Positions 40,057-49,229 of a stretch of DNA of 64,000 nucleotides are shown piece after piece. Under the pieces are notes generated by a model that had not been told where the DNA came from, searched no databases, and saw nothing but the letters and a program-made list of their open reading frames with translations. A program made the translations under genes and the position numbers. Position 1 is the first letter of the stretch, and each line of letters opens with the position of its first letter. Source of the DNA: a bacterium (GTDB lineage Bacteria; Margulisbacteria; Marinamargulisbacteria; SXXA01); NCBI GenBank assembly GCA_947465765.1, contig CANIAP010000006.1, forward strand, positions 1-64,000, given 5' to 3'.

Positions 40057-41477
40057 GCAAAAAAAACACCCCCCTATTCCGTATCATTTTAGGGGTTATG
40101 GTTGGGGTAGCCCTGACTCAATCCGCTATGGGATTGACCCTCGATGAATTTATTGGCCAAGTCAAAGAAAAAAACATGGGCCTCCAAGTAGCGCTCAAAA
40201 CAATCGACGCCCTCTCCCATAAGATCAATGAACGAGAAGCCCCTACTATCCCTCAATTTTTGGTGTCGTACTCGTTTCTATCTGATAAAAAAATAAGCAC
40301 TTTTTCCAGCTTTTTGGGAACAGAAAGCACGCTCCAAACCGCTGGAGCAGTCGTCAAAACCCAGTTGGCCAGTGGGCTCAGCCTCTCCGGTGGTTACGAA
40401 TTAGACAGCAGCACCTACCCGCAAAGTTCGCTGGGCGGAATGACCAAGGCCTACTCCACCGCAACGACATATGTCGAAATTATGTATCCGTTGTGGAAAA
40501 ACGGATCGGGACAAACCACCCGCGCCACCCGATCTGGCATTGAGGAATCCTATCTTGCGGCCATCAAGCTCAATGAATTTGCCATTGATACCGTTCTGGC
40601 ACATGCCGAAGCCCTCTACTGGAGAGCCTCCCTCGCGAGGGAGGGCGTTACGTTGGCCGAAGAAGCCGTCACACGGGCCAAAAAAATGGTGGCATGGACC
40701 CAGTCTCGAGAACAACTGGCATTGGGTGACCCATCGGATTTACTCCAAGTTCAGGCACTTCAAGAACTCCGGCAGCTGGAACTTCGCTCCGCGAAAGAAG
40801 AAGTAATGGCAGCCGAACGGGCATTTAATGCGCTCCGTGGAAATGATCCCAATAGTGCCGTTGCCCCCCTCAAAAACATGGGCGATCCCCAATTGATTCA
40901 ACTCAAGTGGCCGATCAAAGGCCCCCGAAAAGATGTACATGCGGCGTACCACACCCTAATGGCGGCCCGCGCTAAAACAATCGTCGACCTCGACACGCTT
41001 GAACCGGCCCTCAATTTGATTGGGCAACTGAAGTTAAATCAGACCGATTCCACGGCGCTGGGCGTCATCAACCGCACCCTCGCAACGAACTACCCAACCG
41101 CCTACGTTGGCGTTCAGTTTTCGGGGGCATTGGACATGAGCGCGTCCACCCTGGACACAATAAAATTGGGTAACAAAGAGCTCCTTCAAGCCGCTGAACT
41201 AAACTACAAACAAAAAACGACCGATGCCGACAATGAGTGGAACGACCTGACCCACCGATTTGATGACACGCAACATCGATTGAAAGTGGTCCAACGGTTC
41301 GAGGCCATTCAACGGCAAAAATGGCAGCTCGAATCCGACCGTCACCAAAAAGGGCGGAGCACAATGCTCCAAGTTCTCAATACCGAGCAAGATTACGCCA
41401 ACGCCCGCTTGACCCATCTACGAACCAAAGCAGAAATTCTTACCTTATTCACACATCGAAAACTATTCGGGAGCTAA
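40053..41477 (+). CDS. TolC-type outer membrane efflux protein
   Basis: 474 aa with a signal peptide ending near SAMG, followed by LTLDEFIGQVKEKN, the typical start of outer membrane efflux proteins. Two long helical repeats follow, each with alternating coiled-coil patterns and the family's late motif of the form E.DYANARL. It would form the trimeric exit duct for the RND pump encoded 5 bp downstream. The start is coupled to the tetR stop. Confidence 0.9.
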   Translation: MSKKNTPLFRIILGVMVGVALTQSAMGLTLDEFIGQVKEKNMGLQVALKTIDALSHKINEREAPTIPQFLVSYSFLSDKKISTFSSFLGTESTLQTAGAVVKTQLASGLSLSGGYELDSSTYPQSSLGGMTKAYSTATTYVEIMYPLWKNGSGQTTRATRSGIEESYLAAIKLNEFAIDTVLAHAEALYWRASLAREGVTLAEEAVTRAKKMVAWTQSREQLALGDPSDLLQVQALQELRQLELRSAKEEVMAAERAFNALRGNDPNSAVAPLKNMGDPQLIQLKWPIKGPRKDVHAAYHTLMAARAKTIVDLDTLEPALNLIGQLKLNQTDSTALGVINRTLATNYPTAYVGVQFSGALDMSASTLDTIKLGNKELLQAAELNYKQKTTDADNEWNDLTHRFDDTQHRLKVVQRFEAIQRQKWQLESDRHQKGRSTMLQVLNTEQDYANARLTHLRTKAEILTLFTHRKLFGS

Positions 41478-41482
41478 CCATT

Positions 41483-44400
41483 ATGGACATCGCCAATCTC
41501 TCCATTAAACGCCCTATTTTTATTACTTGCCTGGTCTTTTTGATCCTGGCCCTCGGCTACATGTCCCTTAAAAAATTGCCCGTCGATCTCTTCCCTAACA
41601 TAACATTTCCAATCGTCACCATTAATACCCCCTACCCTGGCGCGGGTCCCAAAGAAGTCGAAACCCTGATTAGCAAAGTGGTTGAGGAAGAAATCAGCAC
41701 CTTACCTGGCGTCAAACGCGTGTCGTCCTATAGCCAAGATGGATTTAGCTCCGTGTACGTCGAATTCAACCTTGAAACCGACGTAAAAAATGCCGAGCAG
41801 CAAGTCCGTGACCGAGTGAGTGGGCTTCAAAACAAGCTTCCAAAAGACGCCAAAGCCCCCATGATTCGTCGACTGGACCCGGCCGATCAGCCCGTTATGA
41901 TTGTGGCGATCAAGGCCAACCTCCCGCAAGGCCAATTGTTCGACCTCGCCAGCATCCAAATTAAGCCCAAGCTCGAACAAATAAATAATGTCGGAATTGT
42001 CGAAATTGTCGGCGGTCGAAAACGAGAAATCCACGTCGACCTGGATCGCAATAAACTCAAGGACCACGAACTGTCCGCATCACGAATCACCCACGCAATC
42101 GCGATGTCTGGCCAAAACGTCCCGGCAGGAACCATTCAAAAAGGCGCAACTGAAATAGCCATTCGGTCCGTTGCCGAATTTAAATCCATCAACGATATCG
42201 GGGCCACTGTCGTCAACTTTATGGGTAACGATGTACCGATTCGGTTGGATGACGTCGCGACCATTTCCGATGGTCTGGAAGACGAACAGAGCCGGGCCTA
42301 CGTCAACGGAAGCAAGTCCATTTTTCTAAACGTCTACCGTCAATCGGGATCCAACACGATCGCAGTGGTCAACGCCGTTAAAAAACAATTAACTAAAATC
42401 AACCAAGATTTAGAGGATCAAAAAATAACGGCCGAAGTCACCGTAGTTCGGGATAGTTCCAAAATGATCGAGGCCAACGTGGTCGACGTCGAAGAATCCA
42501 TCCTCATCGGAATCGCATTGACCTTGGTCGTTGTCTACCTATTTTTAGGGTCGGTTCGATCCACCATCATCACGAGTCTTGCACTACCCAACTCGCTCAT
42601 CGGTGCATTTCTTTTAATGTCCCTTGCCGGCTTTTCAATCAATGTGATGACGTTGTTGGCATTAAGCCTTTCGGTGGGGTTGCTGGTTGATGACGCCATT
42701 GTCGTTCGCGAAAACATTTTCCGTCACCTTGAAATGGGGAAACCACCCCTTCAGGCGGCCATCGATGGCACCAAAGAAGTGATGTTGGCGGTGATAGCAA
42801 CCACCGCTGCCGTCATATCTGTATTCGGACCCATTGGATTTCTAGAAGGCGTCGTCGGACAATTTTTTAAAGAATTTGGCCTCACCATTTGTTTTGCCAT
42901 GCTGATCAGTTTGTTTGATGCATTGACCGTCGCCCCGATGTTATCCGCCTACTTCGCCGGAACCCACGACGACGAAAGCAAAGGCATTTGGAACCAAACT
43001 GCAGGCCGAGTCGCCCGCGCCTTCGATCGGTTTCAAACCTGGCTTGAACATAAATATGCGGGCGTTCTCCGGTTCACCTTACGCCGCCCTGGGACCATTA
43101 TTCTGGGTGCTCTTCTGATATTTCTCAGTAGCTGTGTTGCCGTAACCAAAGTCCCCAAAACATTTTTGCCACCCCAAGATTTTGGCGAATTTATGATTAC
43201 ACTTGAGCTCCCTGCCGGCACGAGTCTCGAAAAAACCAACAAAGTCGCCGTCAAAATTGACAAATCGATTCGCGGCAATCCGGAAGTGGCCACAACCGTA
43301 CTGACGGTTGGAACTGCCAGAAACGAATCTAACCTGGCCTCCGTTATCGTTAATCTTGTCCCATCCAACAAACGTGACATCAACACTTCTGACTTCAAGG
43401 AAAAATTGAGAGCGCAGTTAAAAGCCGTGGCGTTTGCCAAACCTATCGTCAAAGATGTTGACATGGTCGGCGGCGGTCAACGTCCGTTTAACGTGGTCTT
43501 AATCGGCTCGGATCTCACCGAGCTCGAAGGGGTTGCCAAAAAACTGTTCGAAAAACTCAAGGCCAATCCCGGGCTTCTGGACGTCGAAATGAACTACAAA
43601 CCTGGAAAACCCGAATTTCAAGTCGCCCTTGATGGCCGTAAAGCCGACCGATTCGGGGTTTCTACCACAGCCGTAGGAACCGAACTTCGAACACTTCTTG
43701 AAGGATCCGTTCCTGGAGTATTCCGCCAAAACGGCGAAGAATATGATATCCGTGTCCGGCTCCAGCCCAACCAACGTGACATTAAAACGGATTTCAACAG
43801 GTTCTACGTCCCCAACATCAATCAGACATTGATTCGCCTCTCCAATATCGGCGAGCCCTTCGAAACCATTGCCCCTTCCAGTATCAACCGGCAAGACCGG
43901 GGTCGGTCCATCCAAATTTCGGGAGATATCGCACCCAAAGGCCCCGGAATGGGCGGTGTCAAAGCCGAAGTCGAACGGATCATCAAAAAAGAACTCAACA
44001 TGCCCACGGGGATGAGATATGGATTCTTAGGTCAAGCCGAAAACTTCCAAGAACTCGGTCAAAACATGGGGTTGGCGGCGCTGTTGGGAATCTTGTTTAT
44101 TTACATGGTTCTGGCCAGCCTTTATGAATCGGTGGTGACTCCGCTTACCATTATGCTCGTTCTTCCGCTGGCGGCCTGCGGGGCATTTTATGCGCTGCTG
44201 ATCACTGGCAAATCGTTGGATATATTTTCAATGATCGGCTGCATCATGCTCTTGGGTGTGGCCACCAAAAACTCCATTCTGTTGGTGGACTACACCAACC
44301 AGCTGGTCGCGAAAGGAATGGATCACACCAGTGCCATCCTCGAAGCCGGAAAAGTCCGTTTACGCCCGATTCTAATGACCACAATTGCGTTGATCGCCGG

Positions 44401-44587
44401 GGTTATGCCGGTGGCGATCGGGTTAAACGAAGCGTCTCGTCAGCGCACCGCTATGGGGGTGGCCATCATTGGAGGATTGATCAGTTCAACGTTGTTAACG
44501 TTGTTGGTGGTTCCTGCCACCTACAGTTACATCGAGCGATTCCGGATATGGTCGTTAGGCAAAATGAAGAAGATATTTATGGCGTAA
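41483..44587 (+). CDS. RND efflux transporter of the AcrB/HAE1 type
   Basis: About 1034 aa. Starting at the ATG at 41483 gives MDIANLSIKRPIFITCLVFL, the normal N-terminus; the frame is open 54 codons further but that part overlaps tolC. Twelve membrane helices and two large periplasmic loops are expected. SVGLLVDDAIVVREN carries the paired aspartates of the proton relay in helix 4, and GVATKNSILLVDYTN lies in the second half. The family exports drugs, lipids or metabolites by proton antiport. No periplasmic adaptor (MFP) gene accompanies it, unlike most such operons. Confidence 0.94.
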   Translation: MDIANLSIKRPIFITCLVFLILALGYMSLKKLPVDLFPNITFPIVTINTPYPGAGPKEVETLISKVVEEEISTLPGVKRVSSYSQDGFSSVYVEFNLETDVKNAEQQVRDRVSGLQNKLPKDAKAPMIRRLDPADQPVMIVAIKANLPQGQLFDLASIQIKPKLEQINNVGIVEIVGGRKREIHVDLDRNKLKDHELSASRITHAIAMSGQNVPAGTIQKGATEIAIRSVAEFKSINDIGATVVNFMGNDVPIRLDDVATISDGLEDEQSRAYVNGSKSIFLNVYRQSGSNTIAVVNAVKKQLTKINQDLEDQKITAEVTVVRDSSKMIEANVVDVEESILIGIALTLVVVYLFLGSVRSTIITSLALPNSLIGAFLLMSLAGFSINVMTLLALSLSVGLLVDDAIVVRENIFRHLEMGKPPLQAAIDGTKEVMLAVIATTAAVISVFGPIGFLEGVVGQFFKEFGLTICFAMLISLFDALTVAPMLSAYFAGTHDDESKGIWNQTAGRVARAFDRFQTWLEHKYAGVLRFTLRRPGTIILGALLIFLSSCVAVTKVPKTFLPPQDFGEFMITLELPAGTSLEKTNKVAVKIDKSIRGNPEVATTVLTVGTARNESNLASVIVNLVPSNKRDINTSDFKEKLRAQLKAVAFAKPIVKDVDMVGGGQRPFNVVLIGSDLTELEGVAKKLFEKLKANPGLLDVEMNYKPGKPEFQVALDGRKADRFGVSTTAVGTELRTLLEGSVPGVFRQNGEEYDIRVRLQPNQRDIKTDFNRFYVPNINQTLIRLSNIGEPFETIAPSSINRQDRGRSIQISGDIAPKGPGMGGVKAEVERIIKKELNMPTGMRYGFLGQAENFQELGQNMGLAALLGILFIYMVLASLYESVVTPLTIMLVLPLAACGAFYALLITGKSLDIFSMIGCIMLLGVATKNSILLVDYTNQLVAKGMDHTSAILEAGKVRLRPILMTTIALIAGVMPVAIGLNEASRQRTAMGVAIIGGLISSTLLTLLVVPATYSYIERFRIWSLGKMKKIFMA

Positions 44588-44679
44588 CCGCCAACGCAAC
44601 ACCACGGAATACGGTTCTATTATCTCGCCACTCACAGCATGGAAATTGATTTAGGCGCTTAACGAAATGTTTTGCGTCT
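44588..44679. other. Convergent gap with half REP sequence
   Basis: The gap between the RND gene and the shikimate-kinase-like gene holds a half REP (TTGCGTCTCTACAA, 44672-44685) that runs into the stop codon of the latter. No clear terminator is seen. Confidence 0.4.
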
Positions 44680-45216
44680 CTACAAATCCCGAGAGCCCCC
44701 GTTGATATAGTCAAGAATTAATTGTTCCGCCATGGTTTTGACTGACGGTTTAAACGGAAACCCGTCGGGAAGCCAGACCACATGATGGGCCCATTTCCGG
44801 TAGAGTGGGTCACGCTGTTCATACACCGCATCCAATCCGCCGAGTTCGGTTAACCCCACAATGCCTCGGGTCTCCAAGTTCATGATCCGCCGTTCGATAT
44901 GTTTTAGGGTATCTGTAAGGTACAAAATAGTGGCAAATGCCGCGACATGCGCCATTCCCTTCTCACAAAACACCGAGCTCCCCCCTGGCGAAATAATCAC
45001 CGTTTCAGAGGGCTCAATCCCTAATAAGGCGGCATCTTCCATCGCCAAAAATGCATCCGCCCCTATTTTTTTTACCGTCACGTTCAATGCGGTTCCGGTA
45101 TGCCGTTTGATCACCCGATCAGTATCGATAAAATCGTAGCCCGCCAACATCGCCATCGAATGGCCAATTTTAGATTTCCCCACCCCCGGCATCCCAATCA
45201 AACAAATCGCGGTCAT
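44680..45216 (-). CDS. Shikimate-kinase-like P-loop kinase
   Basis: 178 aa, normal length for AroK. Present: Walker A GMPGVGKS, the DTD of the shikimate/Mg site (IDTDRVI), a lid-region Arg (RRIMNLETRG) and RDPLYRKWA. Changed: the usual F-R-x-x-E reads FLAME, so the shikimate-binding Arg is missing. The GGG motif reads PGGSS and the RPLL lid reads RGIV. It is clearly of this kinase family, but whether it acts on shikimate is open. It lies 1 bp downstream of the pstS-like gene. Confidence 0.75.
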   Translation of the reverse strand: MTAICLIGMPGVGKSKIGHSMAMLAGYDFIDTDRVIKRHTGTALNVTVKKIGADAFLAMEDAALLGIEPSETVIISPGGSSVFCEKGMAHVAAFATILYLTDTLKHIERRIMNLETRGIVGLTELGGLDAVYEQRDPLYRKWAHHVVWLPDGFPFKPSVKTMAEQLILDYINGGSRDL

Positions 45217-45217
45217 C

Positions 45218-46237
45218 CTATCGAATGATCACATCATCAAATCGAATTTCTTTAAGATGTTGAGACGCGAACTTCATTGCAATAGGCGGCAATGGTGTAA
45301 ACCCATTTTCATCGGCGTAAAGCTGTCCCTGATGGGTCATCCACCACAACCAATTAACGACCGACTTGGCAGACTCATAGTCCGTCCGCTTACTTTGATC
45401 TCGTGCCGTAGCCACCCAAGAGAAACCCACAATGGGATACGCAAATTCATTTTTAGAATTGATCCCCGAATTTCGAATTTGGTCCAAAGTGGCCTCATCC
45501 GTCGCCGCCAAAATACTTTCTACATTGGGGAGTAAAAATCGGGCTTTGGCATTTCGAAGCGCCACCACGCCACAGTTCGCACGCGCCGCATAATGGGATT
45601 CCGTGTACCCGAAAGCCCCGGGTGTACGCAAAAGCATATCCACCAATTGCTGATTCCCCGATACCTGAGTCGCCCCAGGCACATCCAATCGCCATTTTGA
45701 TTTCGGCTGTCGCGCACCATTGCTAACTGAGGTCAAATATCGATTCAATAAAAAACTCGTTCCGCTTAAATCAGATCGCGCAATCACCTTGATCGACAGT
45801 GCTGGCAATTTTACCTTCGAATTAACGGCTTCAATTCGAGAGTCATTCCAACGCGTCACCCGCCCCGCCAAAATGTCTAATACAAGATCGGGAGTCAGCT
45901 TTAACACCGGGACGCCCTCTAAATTATAAACCAATGCAACCGCACCCAACGTGACCGGAATATCCACATACTCCCCGGAATTGGGCATCCCAGAGTCATT
46001 TAATTGCACGTCAGACACCGCAAAATCGGTTTTTCCTGCCGCCAACTCTGTCAATCCATTAAAACTGCCGATGGGGGAATAGTTCACCACTTTGCCGGTT
46101 TCTTTTTCATACCGCTCCGTCATCTTGTTGACTAATAGCGCCGGAAACGTTGCCCCACTGCCTTTCAATCCATCGGCACCGTGCGCCGCATTGCCCAATA
46201 TCACAAGAACCAAACACATACTAAAAATTAATTTCAA
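45218..46237 (-). CDS. pstS: PstS-type phosphate-binding periplasmic protein
   Basis: 339 aa with a signal peptide ending near AAHG. The mature protein begins with the family motif GSGATFPALLVNKM, and SPIGSFNGLTEL...FAVSD matches the phosphate-binding SGxGxxxL and D sites. IARSDLSGTSFLLNRYL matches the RSDxSGT site. PstS feeds phosphate to PstCAB, whose genes are not in the window. The neighbouring kinase gene and the small coiled-coil gene are on the same strand. Confidence 0.92.
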   Translation of the reverse strand: MKLIFSMCLVLVILGNAAHGADGLKGSGATFPALLVNKMTERYEKETGKVVNYSPIGSFNGLTELAAGKTDFAVSDVQLNDSGMPNSGEYVDIPVTLGAVALVYNLEGVPVLKLTPDLVLDILAGRVTRWNDSRIEAVNSKVKLPALSIKVIARSDLSGTSFLLNRYLTSVSNGARQPKSKWRLDVPGATQVSGNQQLVDMLLRTPGAFGYTESHYAARANCGVVALRNAKARFLLPNVESILAATDEATLDQIRNSGINSKNEFAYPIVGFSWVATARDQSKRTDYESAKSVVNWLWWMTHQGQLYADENGFTPLPPIAMKFASQHLKEIRFDDVIIR

Positions 46238-46261
46238 AGTACAACTCCCTGTTTACTGTAT

Positions 46262-46552
46262 TTAAAAACGCCGAAAATAGAGGTTCTTAAACTGAGTCAA
46301 TGCCGCCCCAACATCCACCATATCTTTTTGGAGCTTCTGGTTTTCAGTACGCAGTTTGATGAGTTCCCCATTCATGGCCTCGATGCGTTCATCGCCCGAC
46401 ATCACCGCTTGGGCCAGCTCGTCATTCGTCAACGACCGAGTACCTTGGATCGTGGAGACATGCTGATTTCTTAATATAAAGCCGGCCACCAGAGATTGGG
46501 ACGCCGCCGTCACCGAAATTCCGATTAATAAACCTACCAAAAAACGCTTCAT
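46262..46552 (-). CDS. Small exported or membrane-anchored coiled-coil protein
   Basis: About 96 aa with no known family. It begins MKRFLVGLLIGISVTAASQS, a signal peptide or membrane anchor, followed by a predicted coiled coil (about residues 50-80, IEAMNGELIKLRTENQKLQKD with regular heptads). I start at the ATG at 46550-46552 because AGGAG lies 6 nt upstream; the frame is open further but without a ribosome site. It ends 24 bp before pstS and is probably cotranscribed. Confidence 0.7.
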   Translation of the reverse strand: MKRFLVGLLIGISVTAASQSLVAGFILRNQHVSTIQGTRSLTNDELAQAVMSGDERIEAMNGELIKLRTENQKLQKDMVDVGAALTQFKNLYFRRF

Positions 46553-46705
46553 AACGGTCTCCTTTTTGCCCCCAAAACGAGCTCGACACCCCGCCCGACG
46601 GTAACCGTCCGTTGATGCCACACTATAGACTCGAACTCTTGATATTTACAACCCGCAAAAAACATCTATAATTGGCCCCTTAAATTCAGCACCCGGAGGA
46701 TACTC

Positions 46706-47086
46706 ATGATCCCATTGGATCTCAAATATACAGAAGAACACGAGTGGGTACGGGTCGAAAATGACACGGCCATCGTTGGTATTACACAACACGCAGTCGA
46801 TGAACTCGGAGAAATTGTATTCGTCGATCTCCCCCAAATCGGACGCCAAATCGGCCAGATGGACGAATTTGGATCGGTAGAATCCGTTAAAACCATTTCA
46901 TCCCTCTATCTCCCTATCGGAGGCGAGGTTCTTGAAACCAACCAGGAACTCAGCAAAAATCCAGGGTATGTCAATGAATCCCCTTACGATGACGGATGGC
47001 TCGTTAAAGTCGCTCTCGCCGACGAGAAAGAAATCGACGACCTGATGACTCCAGAAGAATACAAAAACTTCTTAGAGGCCCTATAA
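46706..47086 (+). CDS. gcvH: Glycine cleavage system H protein
   Basis: 126 aa, normal length. This lipoyl carrier shuttles the aminomethyl group in glycine cleavage. The lipoylated lysine lies in ESVKTISSLY near residue 60, and YTEEHEWV at the start and SPYDDGWLVKV are typical. A good Shine-Dalgarno (GGAGG) precedes the ATG. No gcvT or gcvP is in the window, so the protein may serve cleavage genes elsewhere or lipoate metabolism. Confidence 0.95.
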   Translation: MIPLDLKYTEEHEWVRVENDTAIVGITQHAVDELGEIVFVDLPQIGRQIGQMDEFGSVESVKTISSLYLPIGGEVLETNQELSKNPGYVNESPYDDGWLVKVALADEKEIDDLMTPEEYKNFLEAL

Positions 47087-47089
47087 AAC

Positions 47090-47142
47090 CACCCCCCCCC
47101 CTCTGCAGTCTCTTTGTACTTAGAGAGGGGGGAAGGTCTTTT
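47090..47142. terminator. Terminator between gcvH and the polyprenyl synthase gene
   Basis: A C-rich arm (ending CCCCCCTCT) pairs with AGAGAGGGGGG across a loop, followed by GGTCTTTTT on the plus strand. This fits a Rho-independent terminator of gcvH. Because the genes converge, it may also stop minus-strand transcripts. Confidence 0.75.
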
Positions 47143-48128
47143 TACCCCGTCGCCCGCCCCGAAATATACCCCACAACCCGTTCCAATATCTCCGAGTACT
47201 CAGTTCTGGGCAAAGTCCCCAAATACCCCTCACATCGCGCCTGATATCGCGCCATTAACTCACTACATTCCTCACGCACTCCGGAATCGGACAATTGCAT
47301 TACAAGCCATTGAAGCCCATCCCAATCTCGGGACTCCATAATACCCAACGCCTTGAGTCGGTCCTGGGGTGACAACCGTTTCAGCAATACAATCATCGGA
47401 AGCGTAATTTCCCCCAAAATAAAATCCTGGTTGGCTTCTTTTAACAATTGATCGGACCGTCCGATAACATCCAGCAGATCATCCGAAACCTGAAATAGCA
47501 GGCCCAACGACGTTCCAAAATGAAACGCGTCTTGCCCTTTTTTTGGGGCCGCACCGGCCAATAAAACCCCACCCCATACCGATAGTGAAAACAACGCGCT
47601 GGTCTTCTTTTTTAAGACCAATAAATAATCTGCCACCGGGATATCAAATTGATTCCGACTCAAGACCTGGTCTAATTCTCCCCCACACAATTGATCCACC
47701 GCCCGGCTCACGCGGGAAATGACCTCAATCTGTCCCACGTCGGCCAACAATTTGAGGGAGATGGAATACAACAACACTCCGACCGGGATCGCCACCTCAA
47801 CCCCAAACTGCTTATGAAACGAAGGCTGCCCGTGACGGGTATCGGCGGCATCGATAATATCGTCATGGACCAACGATGCCATATGAATCAATTCGATCGC
47901 CGTTGCCAACCGTATCACGGATTTCGGAAGCGCCACATCGCCAGCGATGGATCGATAAGACAGCACGGTTAATAGCGGCCTTAACCGCTTCCCGGGGCTT
48001 TTGATTAGATAATCCAGGGCGACGCGAATCGGTTTTGAATACCGTGGCAACGACAGCACCCGTCGAAGTTCGCCGTCTACTTGTCCCATATCCGCTCGAA
48101 TTTGAGCATTGTTTAATTCAAATGACAT
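47142..48128 (-). CDS. Polyprenyl diphosphate synthase (trans, IspB/HepT-like)
   Basis: 328 aa with both Asp-rich motifs of trans-isoprenyl diphosphate synthases: DDIIDAADTRHG near residue 85 and DDLLDVIG near 215, plus SPGKRLRP and the conserved GGELDQ. It elongates allylic diphosphates with IPP, probably to a quinone side chain; chain length cannot be read safely. It is the last gene of the sucC-sucD operon. Confidence 0.93.
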   Translation of the reverse strand: MSFELNNAQIRADMGQVDGELRRVLSLPRYSKPIRVALDYLIKSPGKRLRPLLTVLSYRSIAGDVALPKSVIRLATAIELIHMASLVHDDIIDAADTRHGQPSFHKQFGVEVAIPVGVLLYSISLKLLADVGQIEVISRVSRAVDQLCGGELDQVLSRNQFDIPVADYLLVLKKKTSALFSLSVWGGVLLAGAAPKKGQDAFHFGTSLGLLFQVSDDLLDVIGRSDQLLKEANQDFILGEITLPMIVLLKRLSPQDRLKALGIMESRDWDGLQWLVMQLSDSGVREECSELMARYQARCEGYLGTLPRTEYSEILERVVGYISGRATG

Positions 48129-48137
48129 TGATTCACC

Positions 48138-49226
48138 CTACAATTTTGAACAAATTAGGTCCACATCCACGTAATCTTCGATCAAGGACTGAATTTTTGA
48201 TATTTTTTGAGATTCTTCGGCATGAATTTTAAACAACATCCGATTAATCTTGGTCGCCACCGAAAATGAATCCTCGTCCACCATCATCATGGGAATATTG
48301 CTCGACCGAATCAAATTCAACATCTTATCGTGAGGCCGAAGCCCCGCCGTAAAAATAATCGCCGCAACGCCATACGAAATCTCGGTATCCAGGAGTTTAC
48401 CGCAGAGCGCGGTCATCACCAATTCCTCACGATTTCCTGGGCAGATGAGCAAGGTATCCCCCTTAAAATAATCCAATGCATCGTGAGGACGCATGTCGCC
48501 AATGACAAAATTCCCAATCGTACGATCCAAGTAGTCTTGACCCGACAATAGTTCCGCGCCCAATTCCTCGTATAACTGCGCCACGGTGGGACGGGTCAAG
48601 GAATTGACATAGGGAATCACTCCTAGGACATCGATTCCATGTCGGGCTAATCCGTTTCGAACCACGGTGTTGATCTTGTCGTATTTTTCAGGCTCCACCT
48701 TGTTGATAATCACCCCCAGAATCTCGACGCCCAAAAGGTCGAAGCAGGCCTTATTCAAAATGAGTTCGTCGATCGCTTTCCCAATGCCCCCAAGAGACAC
48801 CAAAATCACTTTCGAACCCACCATCTGGGCAACCTGAGCGTTGGACATATCAAACACAGAGCCCACCCCCGCGTGGCCGGTTCCTTCTAGCAACACAAAT
48901 TCTTTTCCATGAGACAGCCGATCAAACGCCCCTTGGATCTGATTGGCCAACGCGACTCTATCTGGATTTTGAATGTAATTTTCAGTAAACCCTTTGGATA
49001 CCGCAATCGGACTCATATCCAACGGCTCATCGGTCAAACCGTAGACCTTGCTAAACAGCACCGCATCTTTATCAATTTTTTTACCATCAATAATCCGATA
49101 TTGTTGGCCCACCGGCTTCATATACGCAATGTCTTTAAACCGTTTTTGAAACGCGTTAAACAAGCCTAAAGACACCATCGTCTTCCCATCATTTTGCCGG
49201 GTTGCGGCGACAAACACTTTTTTCAT
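48138..49226 (-). CDS. BioD-like ATPase with DRTGG domain (Pta N-terminal-like)
   Basis: 362 aa. Residues 1-200 are a dethiobiotin-synthetase-like P-loop domain (VAATRQNDGKTMVSLGL, LLEGTGHAGVGSVFD, GVIINKVEPEKY). Residues about 210-320 are a DRTGG domain (DYLDRTIGNFVIGDM). This two-domain form equals the N-terminal part of long phosphotransacetylases but lacks the acetyltransferase domain. Such stand-alone proteins are thought to be regulatory. It lies 3 bp after the nucleoside-gate gene and 9 bp before the polyprenyl synthase. Confidence 0.85.
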   Translation of the reverse strand: MKKVFVAATRQNDGKTMVSLGLFNAFQKRFKDIAYMKPVGQQYRIIDGKKIDKDAVLFSKVYGLTDEPLDMSPIAVSKGFTENYIQNPDRVALANQIQGAFDRLSHGKEFVLLEGTGHAGVGSVFDMSNAQVAQMVGSKVILVSLGGIGKAIDELILNKACFDLLGVEILGVIINKVEPEKYDKINTVVRNGLARHGIDVLGVIPYVNSLTRPTVAQLYEELGAELLSGQDYLDRTIGNFVIGDMRPHDALDYFKGDTLLICPGNREELVMTALCGKLLDTEISYGVAAIIFTAGLRPHDKMLNLIRSSNIPMMMVDEDSFSVATKINRMLFKIHAEESQKISKIQSLIEDYVDVDLICSKL

Positions 49227-49229
49227 CAG

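Noticed and set aside
41321-41482. Upstream extension of the RND transporter frame
   Set aside because: It overlaps the tolC-like gene in another frame and lacks homology; the normal N-terminus begins at 41483.
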